From Flammeovirgaceae bacterium UBA4659 (GTDB lineage: Bacteria; Bacteroidota; Bacteroidia; Cytophagales; Cyclobacteriaceae): a stretch of DNA of 12,243 bases. Of this stretch, positions 7,004 to 12,243 are shown one piece after another (the first letter of the stretch is position 1; each line of letters begins with the position of its first letter). Below the pieces are notes generated by a model that saw only the letters and a program-made list of their open reading frames with translations, did not search any database and had not been told where the DNA came from. A program made the translations under genes and the position numbers. The stretch spans positions 635 through 12,877 of the forward strand of contig DHLV01000229.1 in the NCBI GenBank assembly GCA_002405445.1, given 5' to 3'.

Positions 7004-8082
7004 CAAACATTTTAGTCAAAGTGTTCGTCAGAAAATTTTACGAGCGCAACACCGGCTTGCTGGCGCTTGTGTTCTATGTGATGTTTGGTATCGTGGAATC
7101 CAATCAGCTTATCATCTTTCATCAATCATTGATTTTTGGCATCTTGTCATCACTGCCCATGCTGCTGCTTGTGATGTTTATTTGGTTGTTGTATGCATTG
7201 AAGTTTCTACAGCTCATTTTTGCTGAGTTGGCGCAGCCGCAAAAGCGGTTTTTTGGATTGTACGCCACCCTGCCACTTACCCTTCAATTTCAAGGTTGGT
7301 TGCTTGCGGTATCTTGCATGTACATGCCGGTGTTGTTGTATTCAATTTTTATTGTGTGGGTTGGCTTCGTCAATGCACTCGTACTGCCTGCGGTGGCGGT
7401 CATTGCCTTCCATCTGCTCGTTTTGTTGTCAGCGAGTACCTGGATCATCCGGTACTTGCGGATACCAAGCGAGAAACAGCCACTTTCATTTTTCCCAGCC
7501 CTCCGATTCCGCTGGCGCAAACCATTTCCTTTCTTTTACATTTCGTTTCTTTTCAATGAAATCCCGCTGGCCCTTTTGTTGACCAAAACATTTTCACTTT
7601 TTTGCCTTTTTGGGTTTTTACAAATTCCGCTGGACCACTACGACAACCGTGTAGCACTGCTTGGATTTTTATTTGGGTTGATGGCGCACGCTGTAATTGT
7701 GTTTGAGTGCAGAAAACTAGAAGCCGAAAAAATGACATTCTTACGCGGTTTACCCATTCCTGTCAGCAAAAGCTTCACGCAAATCGCGTTAGCGTACGCA
7801 TGCCTGATATTGCCTGAAGTATTGTTTTTAGCCGTCAACCACGTGCCCGCCATTGATTTGGTGCTCACGGCAGCCCTTGGGGTGTCCTTTCTCACCTACC
7901 TACACCTGCGACTGTATGACGGTGAGTTAAACATGGATAAACACCTGACCCACACCTTCATGTTATTCTTGCTGTGCTTTGCTGCGGTGCTTTTCAATCT
8001 GGCCTGGCCGACCGCTCTAGTGTTGTTGGCAACGGGCTTCTACTACAACAGGCGACATTACTATCGCACCGAAGCGGGATAA
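6991..8082 (+). CDS. Multi-pass membrane protein, probable ABC transporter permease
   Basis: 363 residues from a GTG at 6991. Seen: about eight to ten hydrophobic helices spread across the whole length (for example about 22-36, 45-70, 102-150, 185-210, 222-238, 265-300 and 325-350), with basic cytoplasmic-type loops such as RFRWRKP (about 173-179). No signal peptide and no recognised soluble domain. Context: it overlaps the ATPase gene by 13 bases, which strongly suggests the pair is one transporter and that translation is coupled. Start: GTG 6991 is the longest; a GTG at 7021 would still keep the first membrane helix. Known: Bacteroidota carry many such two-gene ABC systems whose permeases match no well-described family. 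I infer an export role from the lack of a binding protein. I do not recognise the substrate. Confidence 0.82.
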   Translation: MGNVTNILVKVFVRKFYERNTGLLALVFYVMFGIVESNQLIIFHQSLIFGILSSLPMLLLVMFIWLLYALKFLQLIFAELAQPQKRFFGLYATLPLTLQFQGWLLAVSCMYMPVLLYSIFIVWVGFVNALVLPAVAVIAFHLLVLLSASTWIIRYLRIPSEKQPLSFFPALRFRWRKPFPFFYISFLFNEIPLALLLTKTFSLFCLFGFLQIPLDHYDNRVALLGFLFGLMAHAVIVFECRKLEAEKMTFLRGLPIPVSKSFTQIALAYACLILPEVLFLAVNHVPAIDLVLTAALGVSFLTYLHLRLYDGELNMDKHLTHTFMLFLLCFAAVLFNLAWPTALVLLATGFYYNRRHYYRTEAG

Positions 8083-8122
8083 CATTTTTTCTTTTGCGGT
8101 GTTTGTAATAAAAAATTGATGT

Positions 8123-8299
8123 ATGTTTTCATTTTTAAAAAAAAATCCTGTGCAGCAACTGGAAAACAAGCGCAAGAAGCTGTTGGAAGAGGCCATGCAC
8201 GTGCAGCGCTCGGGCGATCTTAAGTTATATGCGGTAAAGATGGAGGCCATCGATAAACTTGAAAAAGAAATTGAAGCACTTCGCAACACAGCCCATTGA
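8123..8299 (+). CDS. DUF6435 family small protein
   Basis: 58 residues, from ATG 8123 to TGA 8297-8299. Seen: a short hydrophobic start (MFSFLKKNPVQQLE) followed by a highly charged helical stretch rich in Lys and Glu, with the central segment EEAMHVQRSGDLKLYA and a final helix EAIDKLEKEIEALR. Known: I recognise this as the DUF6435 pattern, a family of roughly 55-60 residue proteins in Bacteroidota and some other Gram-negative bacteria with no assigned function. The pattern of Met-Phe-x-Phe, Pro-Val and two charged helices suggests a small soluble helical hairpin. Context: 40 bases after the permease stop and immediately before the photolyase, whose open frame overlaps the end of this gene, so the two may be co-translated. 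Confidence 0.85.
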   Translation: MFSFLKKNPVQQLENKRKKLLEEAMHVQRSGDLKLYAVKMEAIDKLEKEIEALRNTAH

Positions 8300-8324
8300 G
8301 GAGCTCATTGATCAGGAGACTACT

Positions 8325-9596
8325 TTGTTTTGGCTGAGGCGTGACCTTCGCCTACAAGACAATGCAGGGTTATATCATGCCCTGAAGGAGAACAAACAGG
8401 TGCTGCCAATTTTCATATTCGATTCTGAAATCCTCCATTACCTCGAAGACAAAAATGACCTGCGTGTGCAGTTCATTCACCAGTCGCTGGAGTTGGTTCA
8501 AAAAGATTTGGAAGAACACGGCAGTTCGCTTTTGGTGTTTCATGGAAACCCCTTGGATGTTTTCAGAGCAATACGCCCCAAGAATGTTTACACGAACCAC
8601 GACTACGAGCCCTATGCCCAACAGCGCGATGACGCTGTTGCGCGGATCCTTTCGGAAAAATCGATTCCTTTTAAAACGTACAAAGACCATGTCATTTTTG
8701 AAAAAAGTGAAGTTGTGAAAGACGATGGAAAGCCATACACGGTTTTCACCCCTTTCAGTAAAAAGTGGAAGGCAAAGCTCCAACCTTCAGATGTTAAAAC
8801 TTACCCCACAAAAGAATACCTCAGTCATTTCAAGCAGACCAAGCCCCTTCGGATGCCGGCACTGCAGGATATAGGGTTTGCCGCGTCAGCGTTTGAATTT
8901 CCCGCGCGCGTGGTTCGTCAATCGATCATTGAACATTATCACGAGCAACGCAACTTCCCGGGCACAGAAGGCACCACGCGCCTCAGTGTGCATTTACGCT
9001 TCGGAACGGTAAGTATCCGCCAGCTTGTGCAAGTGGCCCTCAAAAAAAACGAAGCATGGTTGAGTGAACTGATCTGGCGCGATTTCTACCACATGATATT
9101 GTGGCACTTTCCACAGGTAAAAACAAAATCTTTCAAACCAGCTTACGACAAAATAGCCTGGCGCAACAACGAGCAAGAGTTTGCAGCCTGGTGCGAGGGT
9201 AAAACCGGCTACCCGATAGTAGACGCAGGCATGCGCGAACTGAATGCCACAGGATTTATGCACAACCGCGTGAGGATGATTGTTGCCAGCTTTCTGACGA
9301 AACATTTGCTGATCGACTGGCGGTGGGGCGAGGCCTACTTTGCCAAGAAGCTGCTCGATTTCGATTTGGCCGCAAATAATGGAGGATGGCAATGGGCTGC
9401 GGGATCGGGGTGCGATGCTGCACCTTATTTTCGTGTGTTTAACCCCGCACTGCAGACCGACCGGTTCGATCCTGCGTTGAAGTATGTCAAAAAGTGGGTA
9501 CCCGAATACGGGTCGCCCACGTACCCACAACCCATAGTGGAACACAAATTCGCGCGAGACAGGGTGCTGAAAGTGTACAAAGAGGCGTTGGGGTAA
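8325..9596 (+). CDS. phrB: Deoxyribodipyrimidine photolyase (cryptochrome/photolyase family)
   Basis: The frame is open from TTG 8259 (445 codons). Positions below count from there. Seen: an N-terminal alpha/beta antenna domain beginning LFWLRRDLRLQDN, then the FAD domain with EGTTRLSVHLRFG (237-249), ELIWRDFY (Glu270 and Trp273, matching the substrate-contacting Glu274/Trp277 of E. coli PhrB), and NNGGWQWAAGSGCDAAPYFR (373-392). The electron-transfer triad is present with E. coli spacing: Trp301, Trp354, Trp377. Known: the enzyme repairs UV cyclobutane pyrimidine dimers using light and FADH. Start: there is no ATG or GTG near the conserved N-terminus. I chose TTG 8325 because AGGAG lies 6 bases upstream and it clears the DUF6435 gene, though it drops two residues of the first strand. 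TTG 8259 or 8271, inside DUF6435, remain possible. A cryptochrome-like role is less likely given the intact repair residues. Confidence 0.9.
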   Translation: MFWLRRDLRLQDNAGLYHALKENKQVLPIFIFDSEILHYLEDKNDLRVQFIHQSLELVQKDLEEHGSSLLVFHGNPLDVFRAIRPKNVYTNHDYEPYAQQRDDAVARILSEKSIPFKTYKDHVIFEKSEVVKDDGKPYTVFTPFSKKWKAKLQPSDVKTYPTKEYLSHFKQTKPLRMPALQDIGFAASAFEFPARVVRQSIIEHYHEQRNFPGTEGTTRLSVHLRFGTVSIRQLVQVALKKNEAWLSELIWRDFYHMILWHFPQVKTKSFKPAYDKIAWRNNEQEFAAWCEGKTGYPIVDAGMRELNATGFMHNRVRMIVASFLTKHLLIDWRWGEAYFAKKLLDFDLAANNGGWQWAAGSGCDAAPYFRVFNPALQTDRFDPALKYVKKWVPEYGSPTYPQPIVEHKFARDRVLKVYKEALG

Positions 9597-9694
9597 ACCA
9601 ACATGGTGCACCGCAGCCATGGAAACCCACCAATGTGCACAACTGTCCTTTTTTTATTCAGCCGGTGTAGCGATCCTTCCCGGGCATTGCCCTG

Positions 9695-9727
9695 TTTGAA
9701 AAAAAATATGAACACGTGGAACCTTTA
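9695..9727 (+). promoter_or_regulatory. Candidate Bacteroidota-type promoter of the ars operon
   Basis: TTTG at 9695-9698 could be a -33 element. AACCTTTA at 9720-9727, 21 bases further on, matches the Bacteroidota -7 consensus TAnnTTTG at four of its six fixed positions. If used, transcription would begin just inside the palindromic operator that follows, a normal place for repression. The match is weak and this is inference. Confidence 0.3.
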
Positions 9728-9751
9728 TCGTAATTTTACGATTAACGGAAC
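9726..9751 (+). promoter_or_regulatory. Palindromic ArsR operator upstream of arsR
   Basis: ATCGTAATTTTACGAT at 9727-9742 is a perfect inverted repeat: 7-base arms (ATCGTAA / TTACGAT) around a TT spacer. It ends 9 bases before the arsR ATG. The 26-base block 9726-9751 matches 20 of 26 positions with the block before arsM. Known: ArsR/SmtB dimers bind short AT-rich inverted repeats overlapping their own promoter. Assigning this site to the adjacent arsR product is inference from position and symmetry. Confidence 0.7.
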
Positions 9752-10078
9752 ATGGGACTTACAAAAGCCGAAAAGTTTACCAAAATGCAAAACGAGTTGG
9801 CCGCCATGGCAAAAGCACTGGCACACCCTGCGCGAATTGCCATTGTTCAGTATCTGATTAAATCAAAATCCTGCATTTGTGGTGACATTGTGGATGAATT
9901 GCCCTTATCGCAATCAACGGTATCACAACATTTAAACGAGTTAAAGAAAGTAGGCCTCATCAAAGGAGACATAGAAGGCCCGAGTGTGTGCTATTGCATT
10001 GACGAAAAAAAGTGGTTAAAGGCCAAAAAGCAACTGCAGGTGCTATTTGAAAGCTTGCAAGCAACAACGTGTTGTTGA
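9752..10078 (+). CDS. arsR: ArsR-family arsenic-responsive repressor
   Basis: 108 residues. Seen: a winged helix-turn-helix of the ArsR/SmtB type, with [11 protein letters not shown] (25-35), the recognition region [19 protein letters not shown] (52-70) and a beta-wing ([13 protein letters not shown]). Cys41-x-Cys43 (SCICGDI) lies where E. coli plasmid R773 ArsR has its As(III)-binding ELCVC motif; further cysteines are Cys80, Cys82 and a C-terminal Cys107-Cys108. Known: the dimer represses its own operon, and As(III) or Sb(III) binding to the cysteines releases DNA. Context: first gene of arsR-arsM-arsC, with a perfect palindrome just upstream. Start: the ATG at 9752 gives a normal-length protein; an ATG at 9785 is in frame but would remove part of helix 1. 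Metal specificity is inferred from the cysteines and the downstream genes. Confidence 0.93.
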   Translation: MGLTKAEKFTKMQNELAAMAKALAHPARIAIVQYLIKSKSCICGDIVDELPLSQSTVSQHLNELKKVGLIKGDIEGPSVCYCIDEKKWLKAKKQLQVLFESLQATTCC

Positions 10079-10094
10079 TTTTTTTGTCCAACTG

Positions 10095-10120
10095 TATTGC
10101 AATATGACGATAAACGAAAC
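10095..10120 (+). promoter_or_regulatory. Second, degenerate ArsR-type operator upstream of arsM
   Basis: The block 10095-10120 aligns without gaps to 9726-9751 with 20 of 26 identical bases. The right half-site (ACGAT at 10107-10111, then AAACGAAAC) is well kept, while the left half has decayed (ATTGC in place of ATCGT), so the palindrome is imperfect (ATTGCAATATGACGAT). It lies in the 47-base arsR-arsM gap and ends 5 bases before the arsM ATG. Inferred: a second, weaker ArsR site giving separate control of arsM and arsC. Confidence 0.5.
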
Positions 10121-10125
10121 TCGCT

Positions 10126-10971
10126 ATGAAAACTGAAACATCTGAAACATTAAGGAATTTGGTGAAAGAAAAGTATGGACAGATCGCGGTGCAATCCCGT
10201 GAGGTCAATGCGGCCAGTTTATGCGGTGCAACGTGTGGGTGCAGCACCGTTGACTACTCACTGATGGCAGACGACTACACAAACCTGCCTGGGTACGTAC
10301 CCGATGCCGACCTAGGACTAGGTTGCGGGTTGCCAACGGAATTTGCAGAAATCAAAAAAGGTGACACCGTTGTTGATTTAGGATCAGGCGCTGGAAACGA
10401 TGCTTTTGTTGTGCGATCTATTGTAGGTGAAAGCGGCAGGGTGATCGGTGTTGATTTCACTCAGCCAATGATTGACAAGGCGCGGTCGAATGCCAAGCGT
10501 TTGCAATATGACAATGTAGAGTTTCGGTTGGGTGACATCGAAAACATGCCGGTGGCGGAAGATACAGCCGATGTGGTGGTAAGTAACTGCGTGTTGAACC
10601 TGGTGCCCGACAAGAAGCAAGCTTTTGCAGAGACATTTCGAATTTTAAAAAATGGCGGTCATTTCAGCGTATCTGATATTGTGCTTGCGGGCAATTTGCC
10701 TGAAGGCCTGGTAAAAAGTGCTGAAATGTATGCGGGCTGCGTGTCGGGGGCGATTCAGCGTGACACCTATTTATCAACCATTGCGGATGCAGGTTTTGTA
10801 AACATCAGGATACAAAAAGAAAAACGGATCGAAATACCAAAAGAAATTCTGGCCGAATATCTATCAGCGGATGCGATGAGAAAATTTGACCACGATGACG
10901 TAGGAATCTTCAGTCTGACAATTTATGCAGAGAAACCAGCGCAATGCTGTGGCCCGGGGTGTTGCAACTAA
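10126..10971 (+). CDS. arsM: Arsenite S-adenosylmethionine methyltransferase
   Basis: 281 residues. Seen: a class I SAM-dependent methyltransferase core with motif I VVDLGSGAGND (82-92) and GVDFTQPMIDKAR (108-120). The cysteines characteristic of ArsM are present: Cys67 (LGLGCGLP), Cys155 (VSNCVLNLVPDK) and Cys205 (YAGCVSGA). They correspond by motif to Cys72, Cys174 and Cys224 of the algal enzyme CmArsM. Extra cysteines lie near the N-terminus (Cys33, Cys37, Cys39) and at the very end (CCGPGCC, 274-280). Known: ArsM binds As(III) through three cysteines and methylates it stepwise to mono-, di- and trimethyl arsenicals, some volatile. Context: 47 bases after arsR with its own operator-like block, and 12 bases before arsC. 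The start at ATG 10126 gives the full expected N-terminus. Function is well supported by motif and operon. Confidence 0.94.
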   Translation: MKTETSETLRNLVKEKYGQIAVQSREVNAASLCGATCGCSTVDYSLMADDYTNLPGYVPDADLGLGCGLPTEFAEIKKGDTVVDLGSGAGNDAFVVRSIVGESGRVIGVDFTQPMIDKARSNAKRLQYDNVEFRLGDIENMPVAEDTADVVVSNCVLNLVPDKKQAFAETFRILKNGGHFSVSDIVLAGNLPEGLVKSAEMYAGCVSGAIQRDTYLSTIADAGFVNIRIQKEKRIEIPKEILAEYLSADAMRKFDHDDVGIFSLTIYAEKPAQCCGPGCCN

Positions 10972-10983
10972 AACGAACAGCAG

Positions 10984-11400
10984 ATGAAAAAAATATTAAT
11001 ACTCTGCACCGGCAATAGCTGCCGGAGCCAGATCGCGGAAGGATACATGCGCCACTTCGCAAACGGCAAGGCCGAAGTGTACAGTGCAGGAATTGAAACA
11101 CATGGTGTCAACCCGCGTGCCATCGCCACGATGCGTGCTGACGGTCTTGACATTTCAGGCCACACCTCCAACAACGTGAGCGAATACGAGCAAATAAAAT
11201 TCGACTTTGTCATCACCGTATGCGACAACGCGCAGGAACGCTGCCCGGTGTTTCCGACTACGGCACAAAAACTGCACCATAACTTTCCTGACCCCGCCAA
11301 GGCAAAAGGAACCGAAGCAGAAATCGTAGAGCAATTCGCCCGTGTACGTGAACAAATAAAAACATATTGCCGAGAGTTTGTAAATCAACATATCGGTTGA
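10984..11400 (+). CDS. arsC: Arsenate reductase, thioredoxin-coupled low-molecular-weight phosphatase type
   Basis: 138 residues. Seen: the phosphatase-type P-loop CTGNSCRS (nucleophile Cys8, Arg14), the redox pair Cys80 and Cys87 in ITVCDNAQERCP, and the catalytic acid Asp103 in FPDPAK. Spacing matches Staphylococcus pI258 ArsC exactly (Cys10, Cys82, Cys89, Asp105, each shifted by two), so the triple-cysteine relay is intact. Known: this enzyme reduces As(V) to As(III) in the cytoplasm, passing a disulfide from Cys8 through Cys80 and Cys87 to thioredoxin. Context: last gene of arsR-arsM-arsC, 12 bases after arsM, so surely co-transcribed. It would supply arsenite to ArsM. It faces a convergent YitT gene 35 bases away; no strong terminator is visible in that gap. 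Confidence 0.95.
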   Translation: MKKILILCTGNSCRSQIAEGYMRHFANGKAEVYSAGIETHGVNPRAIATMRADGLDISGHTSNNVSEYEQIKFDFVITVCDNAQERCPVFPTTAQKLHHNFPDPAKAKGTEAEIVEQFARVREQIKTYCREFVNQHIG

Positions 11401-11435
11401 ACAGAGTCGAATGCGGTGCACAACCTGGCACAGTA

Positions 11436-12243
11436 TTAATGCGGCAAACGTCTTTTTTTGATCATTCCGCCCACCGTGTCTTTCACGCTCGTCATTGCCA
11501 CAAATGCATGCGGGTCGATTTTTTCAATCTCTGTTTTGAGTCGATTCAATTCCAGCCGTGTGATCACGGTAAATAAGATTTCTGTTTGTGTTGCATCTCC
11601 TCTTTTGCCATACCCTTTGCCACCGGTGTAAATTGTGAGGCCGCGGCCTAAATTATAAATAATCATTTGGCGAATCTCATCGCTATGGGTTGAAACGATC
11701 GTTACGCCAATGTACTCTTCAATCCCTTCGACAATGAAATCCAATGTGCGGGAAGCGGCTAAGTATGTAATCATGGAATACAATGCAATTTCTACCCCCA
11801 ACAGATAGGCAGCAGCAGAAAAAATAATCACGTTGATCACCAATACAACATCACCCAGGGTGGCGGGCACCTTGCGGGTGATGTAGATTGCCAGCACTTC
11901 GGTGCCATCAATTACGGCACCGCCTCGCACGGCCATTCCAATGCCGGCACCAAGAAAGAAACCCCCGAAGAGCGCAACAAGGAAATTATCGCGCGTGACA
12001 TCCGGAAAAGTGACGGTGGCGAGACACAGCGAGAGGCCGGCTATCGCCAATGCAGTTTTGAACGCGAATTGTTGGCCCATCACCACGTAGGCCAAAATGA
12101 CAAACGGAATGTTCACCAACACGATCAGGATGTAAAAAGGAACTTGCGTGAGGGCTGAAAGCAGCAAAGATATACCGGTAGCGCCTCCATCAATAAAATC
12201 GTTGGTGAGCAAAAAACCCTTGAAGCCAAATGAGGCAGAAAAT
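11436..12243 (-). CDS. YitT-family membrane protein with DUF2179 domain (5' end outside window)
   Basis: 268 residues are visible; the frame is still open at the right edge and the first codons lie outside. A TTG at 12212 is in frame but falls inside the conserved first helix (FGFKGFLLTNDFIDGGATG), so it is not the start. Seen: about five hydrophobic helices in the N-terminal two thirds, with GFFLGAGIGMAVRGGAVIDGTEVLA as the family's central conserved stretch in two parts (GFFLGAGIG, then GGAVIDGTEVLA), and a soluble C-terminal DUF2179 domain over about the last 85 residues (GVTIVSTHSDEIR to the end). Known: YitT proteins are widespread, multi-copy and of unknown function, though the DUF2179 fold resembles small regulatory domains. 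Context: convergent to arsC, so unlikely to belong to the ars operon. Family call is confident, role unknown. Confidence 0.92.
   Translation of the reverse strand, partial: FSASFGFKGFLLTNDFIDGGATGISLLLSALTQVPFYILIVLVNIPFVILAYVVMGQQFAFKTALAIAGLSLCLATVTFPDVTRDNFLVALFGGFFLGAGIGMAVRGGAVIDGTEVLAIYITRKVPATLGDVVLVINVIIFSAAAYLLGVEIALYSMITYLAASRTLDFIVEGIEEYIGVTIVSTHSDEIRQMIIYNLGRGLTIYTGGKGYGKRGDATQTEILFTVITRLELNRLKTEIEKIDPHAFVAMTSVKDTVGGMIKKRRLPH

Noticed and set aside
9606..9655. Possible terminator after photolyase: two GTGCAC sites (9606-9611 and 9635-9640) followed by a T run.
   Set aside because: The sites are self-palindromic and 23 bases apart, and the T run starts several bases after the second one, so a stable hairpin terminator is not convincing.
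9680..9692. Short hairpin GGGCATTGCCC in the region before arsR.
   Set aside because: Only a 4-base stem with a 3-base loop and no following T run; it could arise by chance.
9603..9857. An 84-codon plus-strand frame starting before arsR.
   Set aside because: It overlaps the start of arsR in another frame and has no family resemblance; arsR is certain.
1..12243. Mobile element, CRISPR, tRNA, toxin-antitoxin or phage-defence system.
   Set aside because: No transposase, integrase, regular repeats, cloverleaf sequence or defence-type gene is visible; the content is metabolic, transport and resistance genes.

Overview
The window reads as an ordinary chromosomal segment of a Bacteroidota bacterium, most likely of the Cytophagales type. 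The basis is the gene content: a DUF4381-like/BatA pair, a HYC_CC_PP-type metal protein beside an HMA protein and a TonB-dependent receptor, a DUF6435 small protein, and a YitT/DUF2179 protein. Gene starts generally lack Shine-Dalgarno sequences, which also fits. I see no rRNA, tRNA, CRISPR array, transposase, integrase or phage gene. Packing is dense, and no gene-free stretch exceeds about 160 bases.

Layout. (1) Bases 1-1831, plus strand: the end of a Bat/MoxR-type operon, with a 5'-truncated single-pass membrane protein (DUF4381-like) overlapping a BatA-like VWA protein by 8 bases. No batB follows; the next real gene is convergent. (2) Bases 1986-6275, minus strand: an M20 peptidase, then a heavy-metal (probably copper) cluster read in the order HYC_CC_PP protein, secreted HMA protein, TonB-dependent receptor, with the last two overlapping or nearly so. 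(3) Bases 6383-9596, plus strand: a two-gene ABC transporter (ATPase and multi-pass permease, overlapping), a 58-residue DUF6435 protein, and a class I-type DNA photolyase whose frame has no usable ATG or GTG start. (4) Bases 9726-11400, plus strand: an arsenic operon of arsR, arsM (As(III) S-adenosylmethionine methyltransferase) and arsC (thioredoxin-coupled arsenate reductase), with a palindromic operator before arsR and a degenerate copy before arsM. (5) Bases 11436-12243, minus strand: a YitT-family membrane protein that runs off the right edge.

How the genes work together. ArsC would reduce arsenate to arsenite, ArsM would methylate arsenite, and ArsR would repress the set until arsenite binds its cysteines. 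No efflux pump lies between arsR and the convergent neighbour. In the metal cluster, three exported cysteine/histidine-rich or receptor proteins probably bind and move copper or another soft metal at the envelope. I did not find a clearly new multi-gene system. The features most worth a second look are the duplicated ars operator, the pump-less ars operon, the photolyase start, the metal cluster, and a possible 39-codon ORF in the 1832-1985 gap.
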